Positions 16,732-25,346 of a DNA stretch of 64,000 nt are shown here, piece after piece. The position numbers and the translations under genes are program-made. Numbering within the stretch: position 1 is the stretch's first letter; each line of letters starts with the position of its first letter. The notes beneath the pieces are model-generated. The model had not been told where the DNA came from. It saw only the letters and a list, made by a program, of their open reading frames with translations, and searched no databases. The stretch comes from Pseudomonas japonica (lineage in GTDB: Bacteria > Pseudomonadota > Gammaproteobacteria > Pseudomonadales > Pseudomonadaceae), in assembly GCF_013522925.1 (NCBI RefSeq), contig NZ_JAAMQU010000008.1, positions 1-64,000 of the forward strand, in the 5' to 3' direction.

Positions 16732-17969
16732 TGAACGCCCCTCACGCGCCGGGGCGCGTACTTCATAGCCAGCACGGGCCCGCTGAGGACATCCGCGCCA
16801 GCTACACCCACCTGCCCTGCCAGCCCTTCTGGACCTGGCTCACTGGCAAGGGGTTGCCGCTCACCGATGCCGAACTCAAGGCGGCCCAGGCGGACCACAG
16901 CGAAGGTTTTCTGCTGGCGCACCTGGCCTTCACCTGGGCGGTAATCGGCGGGCTGGTGGTGCTGGGGCACTACATATTGGCGGGCAGTTTCGGTGTGGCG
17001 GGTGGCGCGCTGTTGCTGGGCCTGGGCTGGCTGCTGATGGTCAACCGCCTGCGCAGCATGCAGGCGACCTTCCATTACCTTACCCATGGCGCGGTACTCA
17101 AGGATCGCCAGCGGGCGCGGCGATATGCCCGCTGGTTGCTCACCACACCATTGCTGTACCCCGACTGGGATACCTACAACCGTACCCATGTGCGCGAGCA
17201 CCACAACATCCATGTGCTGTGCACAGACGTGGACCCCGATCAGGTGTTCATTCAGCGCCAGGGGTTTTACCCCGGCATGCCTGAGCGGGCGTACTGGTGG
17301 CGGGTATGCATCACACCCTTCAGCCCCCGCTACCTGCTGCGCCAGTGGCACGACGCGCTGCTGGATACCTTCGTGCGCCCCGCGCCCCACGAGCGCCAGG
17401 CCGCTTGGGTGTTCTGGGCGGCGGCACTGAGCCTGCTGTGGGCGGTGGATGGCCTCGGGGCCTTTGCCCTGATGTACCTGGTGGCAAGGGCCGTCTGGTT
17501 CGAGCACGCCATGTGGCTGCAGCTGTTCACCGAGCACTTGTGGTTTTACCCGCGCCAATCAGGCCGCGATGACAAAACCCATTACGGCAGGCTCACCTGG
17601 GGCCGCTTTCAGGGGCGCCGCCCGCCACGTCAGGGGCTTTGGGCGAAATGCCTGTGGGCCGTGCAGTGCCTGGTGTGCGACGTGCCGGTGCGCTTGTATG
17701 TGTACCCCCAGGATTTGCCCAACCACGACTGCCATCACCGGCGCCCGAATGTGCATTACCGGCACATCGCCAACTACCGCGCCACGGTAGAGCGCGCGCC
17801 CTCCGCCTACGGCCCTTTTATTGAAGTGTGGGGCTTTACCGCCGGGCTGCGGGTGATCCGCGATCACCTGTGCCGCGGCGTTCACGAACCCTTTGCAGCT
17901 CACCCATCGGCCTCGGCCGTCAGCGCCACTACCGCCCCGTGTTCGCGGGTCGACATTCAAGGAGCATGA
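16731..17969 (+). CDS. Membrane fatty-acid-desaturase-type di-iron enzyme
   Basis: The 412-residue membrane protein has the histidine boxes of the integral-membrane desaturase/hydroxylase family: H115-x3-H119 (HYLTH), H153...H157-H158 (HVREHHN, with H161) and H332-x2-H335-H336 (HDCHH). Two hydrophobic hairpins (about 75-110 and 220-260) separate the boxes. Such enzymes use O2 and reducing equivalents to desaturate or hydroxylate alkyl chains. Some, such as RtxC of rhizobitoxine biosynthesis, act on small amino-acid-like compounds. The ATG shares one base with the previous stop (TGATG), and the next gene starts one base after this stop. The substrate is unknown, and the neighbours do not look like lipid genes. 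Confidence 0.85.
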   Translation: MNAPHAPGRVLHSQHGPAEDIRASYTHLPCQPFWTWLTGKGLPLTDAELKAAQADHSEGFLLAHLAFTWAVIGGLVVLGHYILAGSFGVAGGALLLGLGWLLMVNRLRSMQATFHYLTHGAVLKDRQRARRYARWLLTTPLLYPDWDTYNRTHVREHHNIHVLCTDVDPDQVFIQRQGFYPGMPERAYWWRVCITPFSPRYLLRQWHDALLDTFVRPAPHERQAAWVFWAAALSLLWAVDGLGAFALMYLVARAVWFEHAMWLQLFTEHLWFYPRQSGRDDKTHYGRLTWGRFQGRRPPRQGLWAKCLWAVQCLVCDVPVRLYVYPQDLPNHDCHHRRPNVHYRHIANYRATVERAPSAYGPFIEVWGFTAGLRVIRDHLCRGVHEPFAAHPSASAVSATTAPCSRVDIQGA

Positions 17970-17970
17970 C

Positions 17971-18687
17971 ATGCAAGACGCTATCCGTACCGCCCAGCAA
18001 GACCTGCCAGCCACTGCCTGCGCCCCGTTTGTCGCTGACGAAGTATTAGTGGCCGAGCATGACCTGGCGCAGGCGATCGACACCGCCAAACATCAACTTG
18101 ACACCTACGCTTATGCGTCCTTGAAAGCCTCGCTGCTGTTTACCGAGGACGAGCTGCGCTACATGGACGACGCTTGCCAGGTGATCCCCAAGACCATCAT
18201 CGAAATCGGCGACGTGGGCGAAGAAAATTTCCTGTCCGTGGGGCGCTTCATGGAGGACCAGAAAGGCCAGCTGCCGGTGTACCGCAACGATCCTTATGGC
18301 CGCCAGGTAGTGGACATCCTCTCCTCAGGCAAGGCGCGGGCGTTCTTCGACGGGGTGATGGAAAACACCTGCTACATCCGCCGCTGCCAGGCCAACACGC
18401 TGGAAGCCGGCAACTTCATCGGCAAGCACATCGACACCTACAGCAACCTGGAATACCGCTATTCGGTAGTGATCCAGTTCGGCAAGCAGTACGACGGGGG
18501 TGAGTTCTTCGTGGAGTACCAGGGCGGGGAACTGCAGACCAAGACCGGCTACGCCGATGTGCTGATCAACCGCTGCGAGATCCCTCATGGGGTGCGCAAG
18601 GTAGAGAGCGGCAAACGCTCCTCGCTGGTGTTTTTCCTCAGCACCAGCCCGCTGCACAAGCCCAACCTGCACAACAAGCAGATCTGA
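17971..18687 (+). CDS. 2-oxoglutarate/Fe(II)-dependent oxygenase
   Basis: The 238-residue protein resembles the prolyl-4-hydroxylase branch of 2OG oxygenases. It has H153-x-D155 (GKHIDTYS) and the distal H206 (IPHGV) as iron ligands, and R216 ten residues later as the likely 2-oxoglutarate carboxylate binder (GKRSS). The YDGGEFF strand is typical of the double-stranded beta-helix core. The ATG at 17971 follows AAGGAGCATGAC directly, one base after the desaturase stop. Within the operon it probably hydroxylates or otherwise oxidises the pathway intermediate. Confidence 0.87.
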   Translation: MQDAIRTAQQDLPATACAPFVADEVLVAEHDLAQAIDTAKHQLDTYAYASLKASLLFTEDELRYMDDACQVIPKTIIEIGDVGEENFLSVGRFMEDQKGQLPVYRNDPYGRQVVDILSSGKARAFFDGVMENTCYIRRCQANTLEAGNFIGKHIDTYSNLEYRYSVVIQFGKQYDGGEFFVEYQGGELQTKTGYADVLINRCEIPHGVRKVESGKRSSLVFFLSTSPLHKPNLHNKQI

Positions 18688-18742
18688 GAAAACCGCGCGG
18701 CGCCTCAACGCGCCGCGCCGCCGTAGACAAGGAAACCACAGC

Positions 18743-19654
18743 ATGACGCAAGCCAACGTAGCGAACCTTCCACATACCCAGCCCGAGGCCAAGAACCAGG
18801 ACGTGCAGGCGTACCTGCTGGGCCTGATTTCCGTGGCAGCCTTCGCCATGACACTGCCCGCGGCGAAGATGCTCACGGGCGAACTGAGCGCCGTGCAGGT
18901 GGGGATATTCCGCTCGGTGCTGGCGGCCTTCGCTGCGATTCCTTTCCTGGTGATCGGCCGGGCGCGGCTGCCCAACCGTTCCCAGGTCAAACGCATGCTG
19001 CTTACCTCCACCGGGATCGTGTATGGCTTCCCGATCCTCACAGCGCTAGGCATGCATTACGTGCCTGTGAGCCATGGCGGCGTGGTACTGGCGGCGCTGC
19101 CGCTGTCCACGGCGATCTTCGGCACGCTGATCACTGGCACCCGGCCCTCCAAGGCCTTCTGGGTGGTGTCCTGCCTGGGCTTCCTGGTGGTGATGAGTTA
19201 CACGGTGTTCATGACCGGCGCCTCGGACCTGTACCTGGGTGACCTCGCCCTGTTGGGCGCGGTAGTGCTGGCCGGGTTTGGCTATGCCCAGGGCGGCGCG
19301 CTGTCCAAGGAACTGCCGGGCTGGCAGGTCATGTGCTGGACCCTGGTGATCAGCCTGCCGGTGCTGCTGCCCGCCAGCCTGTGGCTGTACGACGGCGATA
19401 CCCTTTCCCACCTCAGTGGCCAGGGCCTTGGCGCGCTGCTGTTCCTGGCACTGATCAACTCGTTGCTGGGCTTCTTCTCCTGGAACCGCGCGCTGGCATT
19501 GGGCGGCATCCAGCGCATCAGCCAACTGCAACTGCTTCAACCTTTCTTCACCTTCGGCTTCTCGATCTTCCTGATGGGCGAAGCCTGGAACTGGCTGACG
19601 CCGGTAGTGTGCGCGGCGGTCATCGTGCTGGTGTGGCAGGCCAAGCGCTGCTGA
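18743..19654 (+). CDS. EamA/DMT-family inner-membrane transporter
   Basis: The 303-residue protein has about ten hydrophobic segments in two homologous halves (5+5), the EamA/RhaT drug/metabolite transporter plan. Its N-terminal tail of about 25 residues is hydrophilic. Members mainly export amino acids and small metabolites. The ribosome site AAGGAAACC precedes the ATG. The gap after the oxygenase gene (55 bp) contains a GC-rich inverted sequence (cgcgcggcgc...gcgccgcgccg) that may be a weak attenuator. In this operon it is the likely product exporter and self-protection gene. Confidence 0.85.
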   Translation: MTQANVANLPHTQPEAKNQDVQAYLLGLISVAAFAMTLPAAKMLTGELSAVQVGIFRSVLAAFAAIPFLVIGRARLPNRSQVKRMLLTSTGIVYGFPILTALGMHYVPVSHGGVVLAALPLSTAIFGTLITGTRPSKAFWVVSCLGFLVVMSYTVFMTGASDLYLGDLALLGAVVLAGFGYAQGGALSKELPGWQVMCWTLVISLPVLLPASLWLYDGDTLSHLSGQGLGALLFLALINSLLGFFSWNRALALGGIQRISQLQLLQPFFTFGFSIFLMGEAWNWLTPVVCAAVIVLVWQAKRC

Positions 19655-19709
19655 TCCCACCCGGCGGCCGGGCCGTTGCCGGGCCGCCCCACTTCGCGGG
19701 AGATCCACT

Positions 19710-20504
19710 ATGTCATCCGTCAGCTTTTTCAGGCCTACCTCGGAGTTGCAGCAGTGGGATGCCGACCAGTATCACGTCAATGCGCGGTTCGTCGCGCACC
19801 TGGCCAGCGACGCGCTCGACCTGCTGGCGGTACAGCCGGGCGAGCGGGTGCTGGACATCGGCTGTGGCGACGGCTACCTCTCCGAGCGCTTGTGCCGCGC
19901 GGGCGCGGAGCTGGTGGGTTTCGATTACAGCCCCGAACTGGTGGCCGCCGCCCGGGCGCGTGGGCTGGATGTGCGCCTGGGGAACGCAGAGCGGCTGTAT
20001 TTTCATCGGGAATTCGACGCGGTGTTCAGCAATGCCGCACTGGAATGGATGCGCCTGGCCGACCGCGTGGCGCTTGGGGCTTTTGAAGCACTCAAGCCAG
20101 GCGGGCGCTTCGTGGGCGAATTTGCCGGCGCTCATAATATTGCCAGCATCCGCCTGGCCGTGAACAAAGCGCTGATACGCCGGGGGATCAACCCTGAGGA
20201 CGTGGACCCGTGGTACCTGCCCACGGCGGGCGAATACCAGCATGTCTTGGAAAATGCAGGTTTTCAGCTTAGCTACATCAGCTGGTACGAGCGGCCAATA
20301 GTGATCGACTACCCCCTCGGCGAATGGCTGGAAACCTTCGCCAGCCCCTACCTCACCGTGTTGCCGGTAGAGGGTCGGCCGAGCTTCATCGCCGAAATCA
20401 CCGAGGAGCTGGCCGCTACGCTGCAAAGGCCGGATGGCCGCTGGACGGTGGATTACACCCTGCTGCGCTTTCGCGCGGTGAAACCCTTGCGCCCGGCGGG
20501 CTGA
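19710..20504 (+). CDS. Class I SAM-dependent methyltransferase
   Basis: The 264-residue protein has motif I VLDIGCGDGYLS (about residues 47-58), the acidic residue after strand beta-2 (GFDYSP), a motif-IV-like AVFSNAALEW and a post-motif LKPGGRFVGE. It resembles the Methyltransf_11 family, whose members methylate O, N or C atoms of small molecules. Ribosome site GGGAGA precedes the ATG. The gene is 55 bp downstream of the exporter on the same strand. It is the likely tailoring methylase of the putative pathway. Confidence 0.87.
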   Translation: MSSVSFFRPTSELQQWDADQYHVNARFVAHLASDALDLLAVQPGERVLDIGCGDGYLSERLCRAGAELVGFDYSPELVAAARARGLDVRLGNAERLYFHREFDAVFSNAALEWMRLADRVALGAFEALKPGGRFVGEFAGAHNIASIRLAVNKALIRRGINPEDVDPWYLPTAGEYQHVLENAGFQLSYISWYERPIVIDYPLGEWLETFASPYLTVLPVEGRPSFIAEITEELAATLQRPDGRWTVDYTLLRFRAVKPLRPAG

Positions 20505-20529
20505 TTGCTGCTCAACAGGAGCTTACGAC

Positions 20530-20865
20530 ATGACACTCAAAACCACGGGCCTGGAGCTCAAGACCTTCTACACCGACTCAACCCTGTGGAATGGCCGTGA
20601 TGGCCAGCCACTGTACTGGATCGACGACATCGGGCTGGTGGTGAACGACGGCGATGTGCTGGACAACGCCGACATCCCTACCCTGGCCGACACTGACCAT
20701 ATCGATATCCTCAGTGGCTTCGTGTATGCGTATGAGCACCTGGGAGAGGTGGCAACCCTGGAGGATTACTTCCAGATGTGGCGCAACGGCCTTGGCCGCA
20801 GTGCCGCGCCGGATCGGCGATACCGCGCGGCGGTGGGGTTGCAGGGCAGCCTGCTGGGCGGGTAA
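20530..20865 (+). CDS. Small acidic protein of unknown function, last gene of the operon
   Basis: The 111-residue soluble protein has a strongly acidic central part (many Asp in VVNDGDVLDNADIPTLAD) and a basic C-terminus. It has no signal peptide, membrane segment or recognisable fold. Ribosome site AGGAGC stands before the ATG, 25 bp after the methyltransferase. Its stop lies 10 bp from the stop of the convergent MocR gene. It could be a binding or accessory protein of the pathway; I have no evidence for a specific role. Confidence 0.75.
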   Translation: MTLKTTGLELKTFYTDSTLWNGRDGQPLYWIDDIGLVVNDGDVLDNADIPTLADTDHIDILSGFVYAYEHLGEVATLEDYFQMWRNGLGRSAAPDRRYRAAVGLQGSLLGG

Positions 20866-20875
20866 CCGATACTGC

Positions 20876-22291
20876 CTAGGATTCCACCGCCCGGGCGATG
20901 GCCAGCTGCGCGCGAATGAACGCCTTGAACTGCGGGTCGTTGCAGTAGGTGACATTGAAACGCAGGTGCTGGTCGTACTGCCGGCCGTTGCTGAATAACG
21001 AGCCGGGCGCCAGGAAAATCCGCGCGTCGTGGGCCTGCTCGATCAGCCGGCGCAGGTCGATGTAGTCCGGCATGCGCCCCCAGAGGAAAATCCCGTCGGC
21101 GCTGTGATCGTCGAAGGTAACGCCCGCCGCGCTGAGCCACTCCCGCGCCGTGGCCCTGGCCTGCATCACCCGCTGCGCCAGCGTATCAAGGTGGTGCTGG
21201 TAGCGCCCGGACTGCAGGGTATCGGTCACGATGGTTTCGTCGATGGCCGAGCCGCACAGCAGGCTGGACATTTTCTCTTCCACCAGCCGCTCCACGAAGG
21301 GCAGCGGCGCCACCGCATAGCCAAGGCGCAGCGCGGGGCTGAGCACCTTGCTGAAACCACCCAGGTAGAAACTGCGGGTAAAGCCATCGAGGCTGGCCAG
21401 GCGAAGGGTTTGCTGGGAAGAGAGCGAGCCATACACGTCGTCCTCTACCACGTGGAAATCATACTTCTCGGCCAGCGACAGAATCTTGTAGCCCTTGGCT
21501 GGCGACGTGCTGCCGCCCGTGGGGTTGTGCACCAGCGTCTGGGTGAGGAACAGCCGCGGCCGATAGCGCGCCACCATGGTTTCGAACACCGCCATGTCCG
21601 GCCCGTCATTGAGCCTGGGCACGGTAATGATGTTGAAGTCCCGCTGCTTGATCAGCTTGAGCTGCAGCAAGAGATAGCTGGGGTCTTCCACCAGCAGGTA
21701 ATCGCCTTCCTGGAGCATCAGCTTGCGTATCATGGAAAAGGCGTGGGTGGCGCCCATGGTGACCACAATCTGCTGGCTGCTGGCGGCAATGTGCACCTCT
21801 CGCAACTTGCGCGAGATGGCCTGGCGCAGGTCCTGGCTGCCTGCCGCTGGCGCCGGCACGCTGCATGACAGTGCATTGCGGATCAGCCGGCCGGTGACCG
21901 AAGGCGGAACGGCATCGGCCAGCCACGCAGGCGGCAGATAGCCGGAGCTTACCGGCAAGTCGTAGAGGGAAGGGTCCAGCGCGCGGTAAAGAAAACCGCC
22001 ATGCAAGCTGCTGGGCACCACGGCCTCGTCGCTGTCACTGGCCGCGCTGGCCTGCTTCACCGGCAGTACGAAATAACCCGCACCAGGGCGCGATTCCACC
22101 ACGTGCTGCGCAACGAGGTCTTCATAAGCGCTGGTGACGGTAAATATGCTTACGCCCAGCTGGCGCGACAGGGCACGCACGGAGGGCAAGCGAGCACCTT
22201 GCACCCACTGGAACGCCTCGATGCGCTCAAGCACGCCGCGGCGAATCTGGTCCACGAGCAGCACTTTGCTGTTGCGGTCGATCTGGAACAT
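20876..22291 (-). CDS. MocR-family (GntR helix-turn-helix + aminotransferase-like) regulator
   Basis: The 471-residue protein joins an N-terminal winged helix of the GntR type (LPSVRALSRQLGVS, about 35-48) to a fold-type-I aminotransferase-like domain (from about 110). The PLP pieces are present: HNPTGG, VEDDVYG and the Schiff-base Lys in GGFSKVLSP. MocR proteins usually sense PLP adducts of amines or amino acids and activate a neighbouring or divergent operon. The ATG at 22291 follows GAGGATAGGGGC; the longer open frame upstream is not coding. It is convergent with the biosynthetic operon and divergent from a LysR gene. Confidence 0.9.
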   Translation of the reverse strand: MFQIDRNSKVLLVDQIRRGVLERIEAFQWVQGARLPSVRALSRQLGVSIFTVTSAYEDLVAQHVVESRPGAGYFVLPVKQASAASDSDEAVVPSSLHGGFLYRALDPSLYDLPVSSGYLPPAWLADAVPPSVTGRLIRNALSCSVPAPAAGSQDLRQAISRKLREVHIAASSQQIVVTMGATHAFSMIRKLMLQEGDYLLVEDPSYLLLQLKLIKQRDFNIITVPRLNDGPDMAVFETMVARYRPRLFLTQTLVHNPTGGSTSPAKGYKILSLAEKYDFHVVEDDVYGSLSSQQTLRLASLDGFTRSFYLGGFSKVLSPALRLGYAVAPLPFVERLVEEKMSSLLCGSAIDETIVTDTLQSGRYQHHLDTLAQRVMQARATAREWLSAAGVTFDDHSADGIFLWGRMPDYIDLRRLIEQAHDARIFLAPGSLFSNGRQYDQHLRFNVTYCNDPQFKAFIRAQLAIARAVES

Positions 22292-22508
22292 GCCCCTATC
22301 CTCGCTGGATGCCCAGCGGCTGCCGCGCGATGGCAGCTTCCCTGTGAAGCCTGTCCACAATGCCGCGCCAGACGTATTGGAGCAGCAAAACCGCCAAGGC
22401 GCCAGCCCTGTTCGCGCGGCGCCGGCCGACGTATAGCCCCTTGACGGAACGGCAACAACACCCCAACGTATCGGCAAAATAACTACAACATCCCGCAGGG
22501 ACCGTGCC

Positions 22509-23435
22509 ATGCGATTCCACCACCTGGACCTGAACCTCCTGGTCGCTCTCGACGTATTGCTCGAAGAGTGCAACATCACCCGCTCTGCTGAGCGCCTGCA
22601 CATGACCCAGTCCGCAACCAGCGGCGTGCTTGGGCGTTTACGCGAGTATTTCGACGACGAGCTGCTGGTGCAGGTGGGGCGCAAGATGCAGCCCACACCG
22701 TATGCGCTGCAACTGGCCGAACCGGTGCGCGAGGTGCTGCTGAAAATCCGCTCGTCCATCACCAGCAAACCGGTGTTCGACCCTGCCACCAGCAAGCGGC
22801 ATTTCCGGCTTATCACGTCCGATTACTTGATCAGTGTGCTTTTCTCGAACGTACTTCAGAAGATCCACCGCTATGCGCCGCATATCACGTTCGAGATGCT
22901 CAGCCCCGGGGATAACTCCGGCGAACTGCTGTCACGGGGCGAAATCGACCTGATGATCGTGCCCGAGCGCTACATCCTGCCCGACCACCCTTCCCGGCTG
23001 CTGTTCGAGGAAGAGCACGTGTGCGTGGTATGGGCCGGCAACGACCAGGTCGGCGATAGCATCACCCTTGAGCAGTACCTGAGCCTGGGGCACGTGTCGG
23101 TGGGTTTCGGCCGCAGCCGCCATATGAGCATCGAGGATTGGTTCATGGCTCAGTACGGCGTGAGCAGGCGGATGGAAGTGATCACCAACGACTTCAACAC
23201 CCTGGCGCGGCTGGTGGTAGGCACCAACCGCGTGGCCACCATGCATAGCCGCCTGGCGCGTTTGCAGGCCGACCACCTTCCGCTTCGGCTGCTTGCGCCG
23301 CCGGTGAAAATCCCGGTGATGGGCGAGTACATGCTGTGGCATCGCACCCTCGAAGGCGACCCGATGCATGCCTGGCTACGCGACCAGATCAGCCTCACCA
23401 TCGGTGACCTGGAGGAGGAAGCCCGCGCCGCCTGA
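22509..23435 (+). CDS. LysR-family transcription factor, NodD-like (first of two)
   Basis: The 308-residue protein has an N-terminal helix-turn-helix that begins FHHLDLNLLVALDVLLEE and contains QSATSGVLGRLRE, then a periplasmic-binding-like effector domain. The NodD-type opening and its DDELLVQVGR stretch are shared almost motif for motif with the protein at 25426-26352. The 217-bp gap to the divergent MocR gene can hold both promoters. The start at 22509 follows GCAGGGACC. It probably regulates the amidohydrolase pair downstream, the metabolite operon, or both. Confidence 0.9.
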   Translation: MRFHHLDLNLLVALDVLLEECNITRSAERLHMTQSATSGVLGRLREYFDDELLVQVGRKMQPTPYALQLAEPVREVLLKIRSSITSKPVFDPATSKRHFRLITSDYLISVLFSNVLQKIHRYAPHITFEMLSPGDNSGELLSRGEIDLMIVPERYILPDHPSRLLFEEEHVCVVWAGNDQVGDSITLEQYLSLGHVSVGFGRSRHMSIEDWFMAQYGVSRRMEVITNDFNTLARLVVGTNRVATMHSRLARLQADHLPLRLLAPPVKIPVMGEYMLWHRTLEGDPMHAWLRDQISLTIGDLEEEARAA

Positions 23436-23437
23436 GG

Positions 23438-23514
23438 TATCGACAGCGTCGATAGCTGGCCATCAAGGCGTTCTGCTGTTGGCGTGACGCTACCCTCGGT
23501 AGGGTGAGCGTTAC
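23438..23514. promoter_or_regulatory. Two inverted repeats before the amidohydrolase gene
   Basis: A perfect inverted repeat TATCGAC-AGC-GTCGATA occupies 23438-23454, immediately after the LysR stop, and contains ATC-N9-GAT, the core of NodD-type boxes. A second imperfect inverted repeat (GTGACGCTACCCT against AGGGTGAGCGTTAC) spans about 23484-23514. Either could be an operator for the two NodD-like LysR proteins; the second could also be a terminator. Confidence 0.4.
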
Positions 23515-23527
23515 GTTAACAACAAGA

Positions 23528-24904
23528 ATGGATCAGCCCATGTCCGCCCTTCACCTGCGCTGCCAGACCCTCTTCGACAGTGTCGACCTCACCCCGCAGC
23601 AAGACCAGACCCTGGTAGTTGAAAACGGCCTGTTCACCTACGTTGGCCCCACGGCAAATGCCCCGGCGGCGCGGCCCGGCGACCAGCGCGTGGAAGGCGT
23701 GGCGCCTTTCGTGATGCCGGGGCTGGTGGATGTGCATACCCACCTGGCCTTCGGGAATGCCCAGAGCGAGGAAGACATCGACCTGTGGACCAGCGACGAA
23801 TTTCGCGCCTTGCGGGGCATGTTCTTCGCCCGGCACATTCTGGCGGCCGGGGTCACCAGCATGGTGTGCCCAGGTGACAGCGGGCAGCTCAGTATCTCTG
23901 TTCGCAATGCCATCAATGCCGGCCTGTTCGAAGGCCCGCGCGTGGCCGCCAGCAGCCGCGTGATCACCAACCGGCAAAGCCTCAACGACTGGTTCCCCAG
24001 CCGCGTGGGCGCGCCGGAGTATTTCACCGCACGCCTGGTGACCAGCCGCGCCGAGGCCATCGCGGAAATCCGCACCCAGGCCAAGGACGGCGTAGACCTG
24101 ATCAAGATCGCCATGGACGGCACCCACCGCCGCCCGAATGGCGAAATCATCGCGGCCTTCACCGCTGATGAAACCTTCGAGATGGTAGAAGAAGCCCACC
24201 GGCTGGGCTGCAAAGTGGCCACCCATGCGTATGGCCGGGAAGCGGTGATGTACGCCGCAAAAGCCGGCGTGGACCTGATTTTCCATGCGTTCTACATGGA
24301 CGACGCCTGCATCGAAGCGATCCTGGAAAGCGGCAGCATCCTGGCCCCTACCATGACGTTCCCGCAGAACACCGTGGACTTCTGCCAACCTCACGACCCT
24401 GCCATCACCACCGGTTACGCCGGGTACTGCAAGCGAACGCTGGAGGTGGGTACGCAAGTGCTGCGCCGCGCCAAGGCCGCGGGCATTCCTTTCGCGTGCG
24501 GCAGTGACAGCGGCTTTGCGGTTACCCCCTATGGCGAATGGCATGGCCGCGAGGCGGAGCTGTTGGTCACCCGCCTGGGCTTCACCCCCGCCGAAGCGTT
24601 GCACGCTGCCACTGCGGTGGGCGCACGTTGCATGCCGCGTGGTGAAAGCCTGGGCACGCTCAAGGCCGGCCAACAGGCGGACTTCCTGGTGTTCGACGCC
24701 TCGCCGCTGGAGGACATTCGCCGGCTGATCGACCGCGATTGCCTGCGCGCCGTGTACAAGGCGGGCAAACCGGTGAGCCTGGAACGCACCGCCTACAACC
24801 CCAAACAAGTATCGGATTTCAACTCGCTGAAATGGACCGACCTCTATACCCGTGACCGGGTACAGGCCCTGGCTGCCACGCGTAACGGGGAGGTGCGCGC
24901 ATGA
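23528..24904 (+). CDS. Metal-dependent amidohydrolase
   Basis: The 458-residue protein belongs to the amidohydrolase superfamily (imidazolonepropionase/prolidase-like branch). It has the metal ligands H70-x-H72 (DVHTH), a likely carbamylated K193 (LIKIAMDG), H233 (ATHAYG), H253 (IFHAF) and D327 (GSDSG). These enzymes hydrolyse amide or lactam bonds of small molecules. The start was set at the ATG at 23528: a GTG at 23504 lies inside an inverted repeat, and an ATG at 23540 is also possible. Ribosome sites are weak for all three. It overlaps the next gene by ATGA. It may degrade or mature the product of the adjacent cluster, or be an independent catabolic unit. Confidence 0.87.
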   Translation: MDQPMSALHLRCQTLFDSVDLTPQQDQTLVVENGLFTYVGPTANAPAARPGDQRVEGVAPFVMPGLVDVHTHLAFGNAQSEEDIDLWTSDEFRALRGMFFARHILAAGVTSMVCPGDSGQLSISVRNAINAGLFEGPRVAASSRVITNRQSLNDWFPSRVGAPEYFTARLVTSRAEAIAEIRTQAKDGVDLIKIAMDGTHRRPNGEIIAAFTADETFEMVEEAHRLGCKVATHAYGREAVMYAAKAGVDLIFHAFYMDDACIEAILESGSILAPTMTFPQNTVDFCQPHDPAITTGYAGYCKRTLEVGTQVLRRAKAAGIPFACGSDSGFAVTPYGEWHGREAELLVTRLGFTPAEALHAATAVGARCMPRGESLGTLKAGQQADFLVFDASPLEDIRRLIDRDCLRAVYKAGKPVSLERTAYNPKQVSDFNSLKWTDLYTRDRVQALAATRNGEVRA

Positions 24905-25338
24905 GCCGCCTGGACCTGAACACCGCAGTAACCTTGGCCCAGCGCGCCATTGCTGAAGGTATCGAACGGGGCTTTCACCCGCTCGGCGCCGCCGTGCTGG
25001 ACCCCCATGGCCATCCTTTGGCGGTGCTGCGCCATCCCGATGCCAGCTTCCTGCGCCCGCAGATCGCCAGCGCCAAGGCGAAAGGCTGTGTGGGCATGGG
25101 CTTCGGCGGCCGCGAACTCGCACGCCGCGCCCAAGGCGTGCCGACCTTCTTCGACGCCCTCAACAGCCTCACTGGCGGGCAGGTGATCCCGGTAGCAGGC
25201 GGCGTGCTGATCCGTGACTCCGAAGGCACCCTCCTCGGCGCCCTGGGCATCAGCGGCGACACCTCGGACAACGACGAAATCTGCGCTGTGGCGGCAATTC
25301 AAGCGGCTGGGCTGGTGGCGGATACCGGGGATAAATAA
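24901..25338 (+). CDS. GlcG/HbpS-family protein
   Basis: The 145-residue protein has the GlcG/HbpS (formerly DUF336) fold markers: LDLNTAVTLAQRAI at the N-terminus, the Gly-rich VIPVAGGVLI and ALGISGDTSDNDE near the C-terminus. Family members bind haem or small molecules and often sit beside catabolic enzymes with unclear function. The start codon overlaps the amidohydrolase stop (ATGA), so the two are translationally coupled and probably work together. Confidence 0.85.
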   Translation: MSRLDLNTAVTLAQRAIAEGIERGFHPLGAAVLDPHGHPLAVLRHPDASFLRPQIASAKAKGCVGMGFGGRELARRAQGVPTFFDALNSLTGGQVIPVAGGVLIRDSEGTLLGALGISGDTSDNDEICAVAAIQAAGLVADTGDK

Positions 25339-25346
25339 AGGCCTTT

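Noticed and set aside
22292..22816. N-terminal extension of the MocR gene
   Set aside because: Ser/Arg-rich, overlaps the divergent LysR gene and lacks a ribosome site; the GntR domain starts at the ATG at 22291.
23516..25123. 535-codon minus-strand frame opposite the amidohydrolase
   Set aside because: Antisense artefact of GC-rich codons; Arg/Gly/Ala/His-rich with no domain.
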